Shown: positions 1 to 6,626, counted from the stretch's first letter. The stretch is 10,144 bases of DNA from Alphaproteobacteria bacterium (GCA_028866355.1 JAGWIH010000056.1:1-10144); one strand, 5' to 3'. Numbers and translations are program-made. The notes: generated by a model from the letters alone, not told the origin.

Positions 1-1208
1 AAGGGGGCGACTGCGCGGAAAGCTTCGCCGAATTCCACCCCAACAACATCCGCGACACCTTCCGTGTCCTGCTCCAGATGGCGGTGGCGCTGACCTATGG
101 CGCGGCCTGTCCTGTCGTGAAGGTCTCGCGCATGGCGGGGCAATTCGCCAAGCCGCGCAGCGCCGACACCGAAACCCAAAACGGCGTGACGCTGCCGGCC
201 TATCGCGGCGACATCATCAACGGCATGGAATTCACCGCGGCGTCGCGCAAGCCCGATCCGGCGCGCATGGTTCAGGCCTACAGCCAGGCGGCGGCGACGC
301 TCAACCTGCTGCGCGCCTTCGCGCAAGGCGGCTATGCCGATCTCCATCGCGTGCATTCATGGACCCAGGGCTTCGTCGCGCAGAGCCCGGCCGGCGCGCG
401 CTATCAGGAGCTGGCCGACCGGCTCACCGAGACGCTCGACTTCATGGCGGCGTGCGGCCTGACCAGCGAGACCACGCCGCAGATCCGCGAGACCGATCTC
501 TTCACCTCGCACGAAGCGTTGCTGCTGCCCTACGAGCAAGCGCTGACGCGCGTCGACAGCACGACGGGCGATTGGTACGACTGCTCGGCGCACATGCTGT
601 GGGTCGGCGACCGCACGCGCCAGCTTGACGGCGCGCATGTCGAGTTCATCCGCGGCGTCAAGAATCCGATCGGGCTCAAATGCGGCCCGTCGCTGCCGGC
701 GGACGACCTGTTGAAGCTCATCGACATCCTCAATCCCGACGACGAGCCCGGCCGCTTGGTGCTGATCGCGCGCATGGGCGCCGACCAGGTCGAGAAGAAA
801 TTGCCGCCGCTGGTGCGCGCGGTGAAGAAATCCGGCCGCAAGGTCGTCTGGTGCTGCGATCCGATGCACGGCAACACGATCGTCTCGAAGACCGGCTATA
901 AGACCCGGCAGGTCGAAAGCGTGTTGCGCGAGGTGCGCGGCTTTTTCGCCGTGCACGAAGGCGAGGGCAGTTATGCCGGCGGCGTGCATTTCGAAATGAC
1001 GGGTCAGGACGTGACGGAATGCCTCGGCGGCGCCACGCCGCTGTCGCGCGCGGTGAGCGAGACCGATCTCGCCGACCGCTATCACACCCATTGCGATCCG
1101 CGCCTGAACGCCGGCCAGGCGCTCGAGCTCGCCTTCATGATCGCCGAAGAGCTGAAGAAGAAGCGCGCCGGCCAGGCCGCGGCGGCGCGCGCACGAGCCG
1201 CGTCCTGA
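1..1208 (+). CDS. aroG: Class II 3-deoxy-7-phosphoheptulonate (DAHP) synthase, 5'-truncated by window edge
   Basis: Joins phosphoenolpyruvate and erythrose 4-phosphate to form DAHP, the first step of the shikimate pathway, in the cytoplasm. The reading frame is already open at base 3 and encodes GGDCAESFAEFHPNNIRDTF, a hallmark of plant/actinobacterial-type (class II) enzymes, so the N-terminus lies outside the window; the ATG at 78 is internal. All four metal ligands known for the class are visible: Cys (codon 12-14), His in DPMHGN (867-869), Glu in GVHFEMTG (993-995) and Asp in THCDPRLN (1095-1097). The visible 402 codons are most of a roughly 460-residue family. The C-terminus is a Lys/Ala/Arg-rich tail before TGA at 1206. 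The next gene follows immediately on the same strand. The family call is very secure; the symbol aroG is conventional and some genomes use another for class II enzymes. Confidence 0.96.
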   Translation, partial: GGDCAESFAEFHPNNIRDTFRVLLQMAVALTYGAACPVVKVSRMAGQFAKPRSADTETQNGVTLPAYRGDIINGMEFTAASRKPDPARMVQAYSQAAATLNLLRAFAQGGYADLHRVHSWTQGFVAQSPAGARYQELADRLTETLDFMAACGLTSETTPQIRETDLFTSHEALLLPYEQALTRVDSTTGDWYDCSAHMLWVGDRTRQLDGAHVEFIRGVKNPIGLKCGPSLPADDLLKLIDILNPDDEPGRLVLIARMGADQVEKKLPPLVRAVKKSGRKVVWCCDPMHGNTIVSKTGYKTRQVESVLREVRGFFAVHEGEGSYAGGVHFEMTGQDVTECLGGATPLSRAVSETDLADRYHTHCDPRLNAGQALELAFMIAEELKKKRAGQAAAARARAAS

Positions 1209-1255
1209 GCGGCGCGCCCCGGCGCGCCAATCCGTCGCCGCCGCCGGACGATCCG

Positions 1256-2365
1256 GTCACGCGGCTCACCGACGCTTATTTCAACAAGACCAAGGAAATC
1301 GTCCGCCGCCACGGCGACAAGCGCGTCACCTATGCCGTGTTCATGCGCCGGCCGGTGATCGCGACGCCGCGTCTCATGGTGGATTTTCTCGAAGCCACGG
1401 CGCGGGCGCGCGGCACCAAGTTCGACATCGATCTACCGTATAAAGAGGGCGAGTGGGTCGGCGCCGGCGAAGTGCTCGCCTATATCTCGGGCTCGCTGGT
1501 CCACCTGGTCGATCTCGAGACGCTTTATCTCCAGAAGCTCGGTGCCTGCTGCGTCGCCGCCTACAACGCCTATGCCATGTGTTCGGATCTGCCCAAGGCA
1601 GCGTTCCTCGCGATGGATGCGCGTCATTGCGCCGGATCGGAAATGGCCGAGATGATGGCCTACGCCGCCGCCGTCGGCTCGGCGGCCGCCAAGCGCGAAG
1701 CGAACGCCGTGGGATTCATCGGCAATGCCACCGACGCCACGGCCCATTATTTCGGCCAGAAGCTCGGCCTCGGCACGATGCCGCACGCGCTCATCGGCTA
1801 TGCCGGCTCCACATTGCGCGCCGCCGAGATGTTCCGGGAAACCTTTCCCGACGAGCCGCTGACCGCGCTAGTCGATTATTTCGGCCAGGAAGTCACCGAC
1901 ACGCTCGCCGTCGCGCGGCGCTTTCCCGATCTCGCCGCTTCCGGCAAATTGGCGGTGCGCCTCGACACGCACGGCGGCCGCTATATCGAAGAGCTCGACG
2001 TGGCGCGCTCCTATGCCGTGCTCGAAGCCGCCGTGCCCAACGCCATCCGCGGCTATCGCACCGAGGCCGAGCTGCGCTATCTCATCGGCACCGGCGTCTC
2101 GGCGGCTGCGGTCTGGCATGTGCGCAAGCGGCTCGACGGCGAAGGCTTTCGCAAGGTGAAGATCGTCGTGAGTTCCGGCTTCACGCCCGCCAAGTGCCGC
2201 GCCATGTCGATTGCCGAAGCGCCCATCGACGTGGTCGGCACCGGCTCGTACCTGCCGGAGAACTGGGCCGAGACCTATGCCACCGCCGACATCGTCGAAT
2301 ACGACGGCAAACCGCTGGTCAAGATCGGCCGCGAATTCCTCATGCGGAAGAAAAGCGACGGCTAA
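1256..2365 (+). CDS. pncB: Nicotinate phosphoribosyltransferase (start codon unresolved)
   Basis: Converts nicotinate and PRPP to nicotinate mononucleotide, the entry step of the Preiss-Handler route to NAD. Homology-like sequence runs from TRLTDAYFNKTKEIV through DARHCAG, GFIGNATDATAHYFGQKLGL, RLDTHGGRYIEELD, VSSGF and DVVGTGSYLPE, which correspond to the PRPP- and substrate-binding blocks of type II phosphoribosyltransferases. From 1256 it would be 369 residues, normal for the compact alphaproteobacterial form. The start is a problem: codon 1256-1258, where I expect the protein to begin, reads GTC, and there is no ATG, GTG or TTG in frame between the DAHP synthase stop (1208) and GTG 1337/ATG 1343, which lie inside conserved sequence. 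ATG 1019 would overlap the previous gene by 190 bases, and a CTG at 1205 overlaps its stop. The given start is therefore the homology boundary, not a proven codon. No clear Shine-Dalgarno is visible. Confidence 0.88.
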   Translation, partial: VTRLTDAYFNKTKEIVRRHGDKRVTYAVFMRRPVIATPRLMVDFLEATARARGTKFDIDLPYKEGEWVGAGEVLAYISGSLVHLVDLETLYLQKLGACCVAAYNAYAMCSDLPKAAFLAMDARHCAGSEMAEMMAYAAAVGSAAAKREANAVGFIGNATDATAHYFGQKLGLGTMPHALIGYAGSTLRAAEMFRETFPDEPLTALVDYFGQEVTDTLAVARRFPDLAASGKLAVRLDTHGGRYIEELDVARSYAVLEAAVPNAIRGYRTEAELRYLIGTGVSAAAVWHVRKRLDGEGFRKVKIVVSSGFTPAKCRAMSIAEAPIDVVGTGSYLPENWAETYATADIVEYDGKPLVKIGREFLMRKKSDG

Positions 2366-2387
2366 CGGCGCGGCGCCGTCTCTGTTT
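2365..2387. terminator. Possible terminator between convergent genes
   Basis: A perfect inverted repeat, ACGGCGC (2365-2371) and GCGCCGT (2373-2379), separated by one base, sits between the convergent stops of the nicotinate phosphoribosyltransferase and HiPIP genes. It is followed on the plus strand by CTCTGTTT. The innermost pairs must open to form a loop, and the T run is weak, so function is uncertain. Confidence 0.35.
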
Positions 2388-2701
2388 CAGCTCCCGATCG
2401 CGGCGTAAAGCGCGCACCAACCTTGCGGACTGATGCTGCCTTCGACGACCTGACAGGTGCCGCTCTGCGCCATCATGCCGGGTCCGGCGCCGCCGCCCAT
2501 CATGCCGGCGCCGGCTTTGCCGCCGGGTGCGATATAGAATTTGCACATGCCGCACATCTGTCCGTTTTTCGGCGTGCCCTGATACTGCGCCGCCGATTTC
2601 GGCACCTTGCCGCTGGTCTCCTCCGCACTGCCGCTGCGCGGCAACCCGACGATCGCCGGCAAGGCGAGCAACCACTTGATCCAATCACGGCGCGTTTGCA
2701 T
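2387..2701 (-). CDS. High-potential iron-sulfur protein (HiPIP) with Tat-like signal
   Basis: Small periplasmic electron carrier holding one 4Fe-4S cluster; HiPIPs pass electrons between the cytochrome bc1 complex and reaction centres, oxidases or reductases. The 104-residue product has a twin-arginine start (TRRDWIKWLLAL, Arg4-Arg5) with a hydrophobic stretch to about residue 20 and possible cleavage near SGSA-E (26/27). Cluster ligands are Cys50, Cys53, Cys83 and Cys96, the last in QGWCALY, which matches the family signature; Tyr40 fits the conserved tyrosine near the cluster. Unusual is a Met/Gly-rich insert (about residues 60-78, including MMGGG and GPGMM) that widens the Cys53-Cys83 gap to 29 residues. 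The start is supported by AGGAGG (2709-2714, minus strand) seven bases upstream. An FNR/FixK-like box lies further upstream. The longer open frame reaching 3205 is not the gene. Confidence 0.93.
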   Translation of the reverse strand: MQTRRDWIKWLLALPAIVGLPRSGSAEETSGKVPKSAAQYQGTPKNGQMCGMCKFYIAPGGKAGAGMMGGGAGPGMMAQSGTCQVVEGSISPQGWCALYAAIGS

Positions 2702-2721
2702 GGCGCGACCTCCTGCTGCCT

Positions 2722-2729
2722 TCGATATG
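2722..2729 (-). promoter_or_regulatory. Candidate -10 of the HiPIP promoter
   Basis: Reading the minus strand, CATATC (2729-2724) or TATCGA (2727-2722) could be a -10 element. It would place the transcription start near 2717, between the FNR-like box and the strong ribosome binding site. The match to consensus is weak and the call depends mostly on spacing. Confidence 0.35.
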
Positions 2730-2752
2730 CCGCGATCCGGCGGCCGTCTGCC

Positions 2753-2766
2753 TTGACCTGGATCAG
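2753..2766. promoter_or_regulatory. FNR/FixK-type operator upstream of HiPIP
   Basis: TTGACCTGGATCAG matches the FNR/FixK/DNR consensus TTGAT-N4-ATCAA at 8 of 10 defined positions, with C often accepted at position five. Its centre (2759.5) is about 58 bases upstream of the HiPIP start and about -42 from a start near 2717, the usual class II activator position. Low-oxygen control of a HiPIP is biologically sensible. The site lies about 90 bases from the divergent DUF2237 gene, whose control it might also affect. Confidence 0.5.
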
Positions 2767-2854
2767 TGCGCCCGGCGGATGGTCGCAGGCGCGACTTGAC
2801 CCGGACTGCCGCGCCGTGAGAGGGACCAGCGTGGCTTGGCGAGGAGGGGCGGCC

Positions 2855-3268
2855 ATGCCTTTCGATCCCACTGAAGGCGGCGGCGAACGGCGCGGCCGGG
2901 CGCCGTCGCGTAACGTCCTGGGCGGCAAGCTCGAATCGTGCTCGATCAAGCCGATGACCGGCTTCTACCGCAACGGCTGCTGCGACACCGGCGTCGACGA
3001 TACCGGCAGCCACACCGTCTGTGTCGTCACCACGACCGAGTTTCTCGCCTTCTCGAAGGCGTGCGGCAACGATTTGTCGACGCCGATGCCCGAATTCGGT
3101 TTCCCGGGCCTGAAGCCGGGCGATCGCTGGTGCCTGTGCGCGCCGCGTTGGCAGGAGGCGCTCGATGCCGGCAAGGCGCCGCGCGTCGTGTTGCGCGCGA
3201 CGCATGAACGCGCGCTCGACGACTGCAAACTTGCCGATCTCAAGAAATACGCCATCGATCTCGCCTGA
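2855..3268 (+). CDS. DUF2237 family protein
   Basis: Conserved bacterial protein of unknown function (DUF2237, COG3651). The 137-residue product shows the family blocks in order: NVLGGKLESC (about residues 20-29), MTGFYRNGCCDTG, HTVCVVTTTEFLAFSKACGNDLSTP, PEFGFPGLKPGDRWCLCAPRW, and a C-terminal ATHERAL segment. Many conserved Cys, Asp and His residues (C29, the CC pair, CLC) would suit metal binding, but no activity is established that I know of. No signal peptide, so cytoplasmic. The ATG at 2855 is chosen because GAGGAGGGG (2841-2849) lies just upstream and the family homology begins shortly after; the frame extends upstream but that part looks non-coding. Divergent from the HiPIP gene and closed by an intrinsic terminator at 3342-3375. 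Confidence 0.92.
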   Translation: MPFDPTEGGGERRGRAPSRNVLGGKLESCSIKPMTGFYRNGCCDTGVDDTGSHTVCVVTTTEFLAFSKACGNDLSTPMPEFGFPGLKPGDRWCLCAPRWQEALDAGKAPRVVLRATHERALDDCKLADLKKYAIDLA

Positions 3269-3341
3269 GCCTGCGGCGCCACGCCGCTTGTACGGTCACC
3301 GAGCCTGTGACAAAACCGTGACCCGCACGCGGCGTTCATTC

Positions 3342-3375
3342 GCGGTGGAACAGATCGCGTCCACCGCCGTTTTTT
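3342..3375 (+). terminator. Intrinsic terminator after the DUF2237 gene
   Basis: A perfect 8-bp stem, GCGGTGGA (3342-3349) with TCCACCGC (3360-3367), has a 10-base loop and is followed after CG by six T residues (3370-3375). This is a textbook Rho-independent terminator, 74 bases after the DUF2237 stop, and it insulates the next gene. Confidence 0.85.
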
Positions 3376-3417
3376 CGCTTGTGCTATTTCCAATCCCTCG
3401 GGGCCCCGGGGGCAATC

Positions 3418-3424
3418 AGGAGGT
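3418..3424 (+). promoter_or_regulatory. Strong ribosome binding site for the PG-binding protein
   Basis: AGGAGGT is a near-perfect Shine-Dalgarno sequence. It is five bases before ATG 3430 and eight before the adjacent ATG 3433, so either start may be used; the protein differs by one Met. The strength suggests an abundant product. Confidence 0.8.
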
Positions 3425-3429
3425 TATAA

Positions 3430-3921
3430 ATGATGAAGCGTTTGTTGCTGGCCGCATCGGTTGTGGCGCTCACGGCCGGCGGCGCCTTTGCGCAGGGTAC
3501 CAGTCCGTCTTCGCCGGCTCCGTCTCCGGCTGCGCCGCCGCCCGCGGCAGCACCGGCGCCGGCCACATCCGGCGGCTCGATGGGACAAGCGCCCAAGGCC
3601 AGCATGCCGCACGCAGCGACGCACGCCACGTCGTCCGCCAAGGTCAAGAAGGCGCAAGAGGCCCTGCAGGAAGCCGGTCTCTATAAGGGCAAGATCGACG
3701 GCAAGTTCGGGCCGAAGACCAAGGTCGCCGTCAAGGCGTTCCAGAAGGAAAATGGCTTGAAGCAGACCGGTCATCTCGACAGCGCGACCATGAAGAAGCT
3801 GTCGGCGGCCGGTGGCGGAATGCACTCGGGTGCCTCTGGCAGCAGCATGCCCTCGGGCAGCGCTGGCGGCGGAATGCCCGCCGGTGGCGGAATGCCCGCC
3901 GGCGGTTCGACGACGCACTAA
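3430..3921 (+). CDS. Secreted peptidoglycan-binding domain protein
   Basis: Predicted exported cell-wall-associated protein of 163 residues. An N-terminal signal peptide (MMKRLLLAASVVALTAGGAFA) should be cleaved after Ala21. A Pro/Ala/Ser-rich linker covers about residues 23-67. A single PG_binding_1 domain follows (about 72-125) with the typical pattern VKKAQEALQEAGLYKG-KIDGKFGPKTKVAVKAFQKENGL and a closing DSATMKKL. No catalytic domain is attached, so the role is probably binding or anchoring; the domain is seen alone in many alphaproteobacterial envelope proteins. The tail (126-163) is low-complexity, rich in Gly, Ser and Met and ending in His, with an exact GGMPAG duplication. It has its own very strong ribosome binding site and lies between two terminators, so it is probably monocistronic. 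Confidence 0.9.
   Translation: MMKRLLLAASVVALTAGGAFAQGTSPSSPAPSPAAPPPAAAPAPATSGGSMGQAPKASMPHAATHATSSAKVKKAQEALQEAGLYKGKIDGKFGPKTKVAVKAFQKENGLKQTGHLDSATMKKLSAAGGGMHSGASGSSMPSGSAGGGMPAGGGMPAGGSTTH
3868..3903 (+). repeat. Tandem 18-bp repeat coding GGMPAG twice
   Basis: Two adjacent 18-base units (3868-3885 and 3886-3903) differ only at the last base and encode Gly-Gly-Met-Pro-Ala-Gly twice in the C-terminal tail of the peptidoglycan-binding protein. This looks like a recent in-frame duplication that could vary in copy number between strains. Confidence 0.8.
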
Positions 3922-3949
3922 GCCGACGCATCATTATCGACGGCAAGAC

Positions 3950-3979
3950 GGCCGCACGCGCTTAAGCGCGCGTGCGGCC
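3950..3979. terminator. Shared hairpin between convergent genes
   Basis: A perfect 12-bp stem, GGCCGCACGCGC (3950-3961) with GCGCGTGCGGCC (3968-3979), has a six-base loop. It lies 28 bases past the peptidoglycan-binding protein stop and overlaps the last codons of the aldo/keto reductase; that gene's TAA (3962-3964) sits in the loop. The stem is symmetrical and so could act in both directions, but neither side has a clear T run (plus side GATTGCTTGTG), so termination efficiency is uncertain. Confidence 0.6.
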
Positions 3980-4999
3980 GATTGCTTGTGCGGTCGGCTG
4001 ATCGGCCAGCCGTTCGATGAACCAGTTGGGATAGACCGGCGGCGGCGCCGTCGCCGCGTCGAGCGCCGCGATTTCGGCGTCGGATAATTCGAGCGCGGCG
4101 GCCCCGAGATTGTCGTCGAGCTGGTGCAGTTTGCTGGCGCCGATCATGACGCTGCTCACCGCGCGACGCGCCAACAGCCAGGCAATCGCGACCTGCGCCA
4201 CGCTGGCGCGGTGCGCCGCGGCGATCGTCCGCATGTCTTCGACCAGCGCAAAGCCCCGCTCTTTGTCGAACGGCAGGATATCGAAGCCGGAATACCGGTT
4301 GTCCGGATCGGCAAGCGCCGCGCGCGTGTATTTGCCGCTCAGGAAACCCGACGCCAGCGGACTCCACACCGTCAGGCCAAGGCCATAACGCTGCATCATC
4401 GGAATGACGTCGCGTTCGACGTCGCGGCCAAGCAACGAATAGTACATTTGGCCGTGCGTGAACGGCGCCCAGCCGTTCGCCTTTTGCAGCTCGCACGCCG
4501 CGGCCGCCTTCCACGCCGACCAGTTGGAGAAGCCGAGATAACGCACCTTGCCGGCGCGCACGATTGCGTCGAGCGCCGCAAGTGTTTCTTCCAACGGCGT
4601 AAACGGATCCTCGCGGTGGACGATATAAAGATCGATCCAGTCGGTGCCGAGGCGTTTCAGGCTGCCGTCGACGGACCAAAGGATGTGGCGCCGCGTCAAT
4701 CCGGATTGCACGATCGCCGGGCTGGCCCGGAATCCCACCTTGGTCGCGATCACCACGTCGTTGCGCCGCGACTTGAGCGCGGCGCCGAGCAACGTCTCGG
4801 ATTCGCCGCCGGCATAGAGGTCGGCGGTGTCGAACAGGGTGACGCCGGCGTCGAGCGCCCGTCCGACCAGCTCGTCGGCAAGCCGCGCGCCGACTTTGGC
4901 GATGGCCGCCATGTCCTTGTTGCCGGCGCTGAACGTCATCGCGCCGAACGCGAGACGCGAGACGATCAGACCGCTGTTGCCGAGGTTGGCGTACTGCAT
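3962..4999 (-). CDS. Aldo/keto reductase
   Basis: NADPH-dependent oxidoreductase of the aldo/keto reductase TIM-barrel superfamily, acting on aldehydes, ketones or sugars; the substrate cannot be deduced. The 345-residue product carries the catalytic tetrad Asp57 and Tyr62 (FDTADLYAGGESE), Lys87 (IATKVGF) and His128 (LYIVHREDP), plus the KVRYLGFSNW block after the fifth strand and the C-terminal cofactor-binding run SSVMIGASKLHQLDDNL. The start NLGNSGLIVSRLAFGAM is typical of the family, resembling the YajO/IolS-like and potassium-channel-beta-like branch. ATG at 4999 is supported by GGAGG (minus strand, 5004-5008). The gene is convergent with the peptidoglycan-binding gene and shares a hairpin with it. 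No neighbouring pathway gene points to a substrate. Confidence 0.95.
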   Translation of the reverse strand: MQYANLGNSGLIVSRLAFGAMTFSAGNKDMAAIAKVGARLADELVGRALDAGVTLFDTADLYAGGESETLLGAALKSRRNDVVIATKVGFRASPAIVQSGLTRRHILWSVDGSLKRLGTDWIDLYIVHREDPFTPLEETLAALDAIVRAGKVRYLGFSNWSAWKAAAACELQKANGWAPFTHGQMYYSLLGRDVERDVIPMMQRYGLGLTVWSPLASGFLSGKYTRAALADPDNRYSGFDILPFDKERGFALVEDMRTIAAAHRASVAQVAIAWLLARRAVSSVMIGASKLHQLDDNLGAAALELSDAEIAALDAATAPPPVYPNWFIERLADQPTAQAIGRTRA

Positions 5000-5151
5000 G
5001 AAGCCTCCGGTCACATCTTTTTCACAGATCCGGCCTGCGTGAGTCCGAGCGTGCCGGGGCCGCCGTCCGGCATTCAACGAGGACGATATCACGGTGGACC
5101 CCGGCGACGATGTCGCCCGGGTTTCGCCGTGCCGGGGCCATAGGCCCGCCA

Positions 5152-5165
5152 TATTCGCGCGAATA
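5152..5165. promoter_or_regulatory. Perfect 14-bp palindrome in divergent intergenic region
   Basis: TATTCGCGCGAATA is a perfect inverted repeat in the 238-base gap between the divergent aldo/keto reductase (start 4999) and the WXXGXW-repeat protein (start 5238). It is about 73 bases upstream of the latter, in an AT-richer pocket (5151-5182) of an otherwise GC-rich gap. Its form and position suit a dimeric repressor or activator site; the regulator is unknown. I see nothing else clear in the gap. Confidence 0.45.
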
Positions 5166-5237
5166 AATGACGCGTCTCATTTTTCAGCCGCACGATCCGC
5201 GGCCCGTATTTGCAGCAACCATACGAAGGGGTCCGTC

Positions 5238-6173
5238 ATGCACAGCATTCGCCGTCTGATTTTGCCGCTGATGTTGGCGTTCGCCGTGATCGCGCTGCCG
5301 CGCACCGGCGAGGCGCAGGTCGCGGTGTCGGTCACCGTCGCGCCGCCGCCGCTGCCGGTCTATGTGCAGCCGGCGATCCCGGGACCGGGTTGGATCTGGA
5401 CGCCCGGCTATTGGGCGTGGGGTCCCTATGGCTATTACTGGGTGCCCGGTACGTGGGTGCGGCCGCCGCGGGTCGGTTTCCTGTGGACGCCGGGTTATTG
5501 GGGCTGGGCCGACGGCGTTTATATTTGGCACGCCGGTTATTGGGGCCCGCATGTCGGCTTCTACGGCGGCGTCAATTACGGCTTCGGCTATATCGGCGTC
5601 GGTTACGTCGGCGGGTTTTGGGATCACGACGAATTTCACTACAACCGCGCCTATAACCGGTTCGGCAACGTCCACATCACCAACGTCTACAACAAGACGG
5701 TGGTCAACAACGTCAACGTCACCCGCGTCAGCTACAACGGCGGCCAAGGCGGCCTGACCGCGCGGCCGACGGCGCAAGAAGAGCAATTCTCGCGCGAGGC
5801 GCATGTCCGGCCGACGGCCTTGCAGCAACGGCACGAGAACGCGGCGCGGACCAATCCGGCGATGCGCGCCTCGACCAACCACGGCCGTCCGGCGATCGCC
5901 GCGACGCCGCGGCCGGCGCAGTTCAATACGCGCGGTGTCGTCCATGCCGAAGGCGCCGCGCCGATGCGTCCACAACGGCCGCAGCCGCAGCGGCCGGCGG
6001 TGCAGCACGCCAACGTGCCGGGGCCAGGGCCGCATGGCCCGCCGCCGGGCCATCCGCAAGCGCAGGGTGAACAGCACCATCCGCCGCAGGAAGGCGGTCC
6101 GGGCGGTCCGGGTGGTGGCGGTCCGCCGCAAGGCGGCGGTGGCGGTGGCGGACCGGATCATCCGCATCCGTAA
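5238..6173 (+). CDS. Secreted WXXGXW (YXWQ) repeat protein
   Basis: Predicted exported protein of 311 residues and unknown function, of the WXXGXW/YXWQ repeat family. The signal peptide MHSIRRLILPLMLAFAVIALPRTGEA should be cut after Ala26. Four aromatic repeats are evenly spaced: WTPGYW (54-59), WVPGTW (68-73), WTPGYW (83-88) and WHAGYW (97-102), leading into a Gly/Tyr-rich stretch and an Asn-rich segment (FGNVHITNVYNKTVVNN). From about residue 175 the protein is disordered, with Pro/Arg/Gln/His-rich sequence and a final Gly/Pro/His tail ending PDHPHP. AAGGGG (5226-5231), six bases before ATG 5238, fixes this start over an upstream in-frame ATG at 5094. The repeats suggest a short beta structure exposing tryptophans, possibly for wall or polymer contact; that is inference. 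Confidence 0.88.
   Translation: MHSIRRLILPLMLAFAVIALPRTGEAQVAVSVTVAPPPLPVYVQPAIPGPGWIWTPGYWAWGPYGYYWVPGTWVRPPRVGFLWTPGYWGWADGVYIWHAGYWGPHVGFYGGVNYGFGYIGVGYVGGFWDHDEFHYNRAYNRFGNVHITNVYNKTVVNNVNVTRVSYNGGQGGLTARPTAQEEQFSREAHVRPTALQQRHENAARTNPAMRASTNHGRPAIAATPRPAQFNTRGVVHAEGAAPMRPQRPQPQRPAVQHANVPGPGPHGPPPGHPQAQGEQHHPPQEGGPGGPGGGGPPQGGGGGGGPDHPHP
6093..6125 (+). repeat. 9-bp GGCGGTCCG repeats in low-complexity tail
   Basis: GGCGGTCCG occurs at 6093-6101, 6102-6110 and, after six bases, 6117-6125. It encodes Gly-Gly-Pro steps in the tail of the WXXGXW protein and continues into a GGCGGT-rich run to about 6150. This is slippage-prone coding DNA. Confidence 0.7.
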
Positions 6174-6185
6174 TCGCGCGCTCGT

Positions 6186-6626
6186 TTACGACAACGCGCG
6201 CAGATCGGCGCGCAGCCGCGCCGCGCTCGGCCAGCCGAGTTCGCCGTCGAGCGTGGCGTGCGTGCGTTTCCAGATCGGCAGCGCCTTGGCAAGCAGCGCG
6301 CGACCCGCCGGCATCAGCTGGAGGCGCCGGTTGCGCTTGTCCGCCGGATCGACGGAGATCGCGACCAGGCCGCGCCGCGCGAGCGGCTTGAGCGCGGCGG
6401 TCAGGGTCGTGCGATCCATCGCGAGCAACGTGGCGACGTCGCCCATGGTCGGCGGCTCCGGCCGGTTGAGCGACATCATCAGCGAGAATTGACCGTTGGT
6501 CAGGCCGAGCGGCCGCAGCGCCGTATCGAACCGGCGCGCCACGGCGCGCGCCGCGCGTTGCAGGTGCAGGCAGAGGCAGGTGTCGCGCACGTGCACCGTG
6601 GCCGCGAATGAAACGCCGTTTGACAT
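6186..6626 (-). CDS. MarR family transcriptional regulator
   Basis: Winged helix-turn-helix dimeric regulator of 146 residues. The DNA-binding region runs from about residue 45 to 105: GQFSLMMSLNRPEPPTMGDVATLL, a recognition helix around MDRTTLTAALKPL (70-82), and the wing ISVDPADKRNRRLQL with the family motif D-x-x-D-K-R-x-R (93-100). Helices at both ends form the dimer interface. Two cysteines near the N-terminus (Cys17 and Cys19 in DTCLCLHLQ) could act as a redox or electrophile sensor, as in some MarR proteins; this is inference. No Shine-Dalgarno lies before ATG 6626, and the promoter position suggests a leaderless message. It is divergent from the VOC-MoaD-BNR-CWC operon and probably represses both itself and that operon through the shared 6620-6660 region. 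Confidence 0.93.
   Translation of the reverse strand: MSNGVSFAATVHVRDTCLCLHLQRAARAVARRFDTALRPLGLTNGQFSLMMSLNRPEPPTMGDVATLLAMDRTTLTAALKPLARRGLVAISVDPADKRNRRLQLMPAGRALLAKALPIWKRTHATLDGELGWPSAARLRADLRALS

Noticed and set aside
2796..2801. A second TTGACC near the DUF2237 start as a promoter or FNR site
   Set aside because: It lacks the ATCAA half-site and no good -10 follows at proper spacing.
2702..3205. Extension of the HiPIP frame upstream of ATG 2701
   Set aside because: The Tat-like signal starts exactly at ATG 2701 after a strong AGGAGG, and the extension overlaps the DUF2237 gene.
5050..5139. Direct repeat CGTGCCGGGGCC at 5050-5061 and 5128-5139, with another copy in the WXXGXW gene near 6014
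   Set aside because: GC-rich words of this kind recur by chance and codon bias here; there is no flanking structure or mobile-element signature.
4124..5143. A 339-residue plus-strand frame opposite the aldo/keto reductase
   Set aside because: The minus-strand reductase has a complete catalytic tetrad and a ribosome binding site; the opposing frame shows no domain.
6176..6201. GCGCGC arms around the marR stop as a terminator between convergent genes
   Set aside because: The arms are self-complementary low-complexity GC repeats with a 14-base loop and no T run; not convincing.
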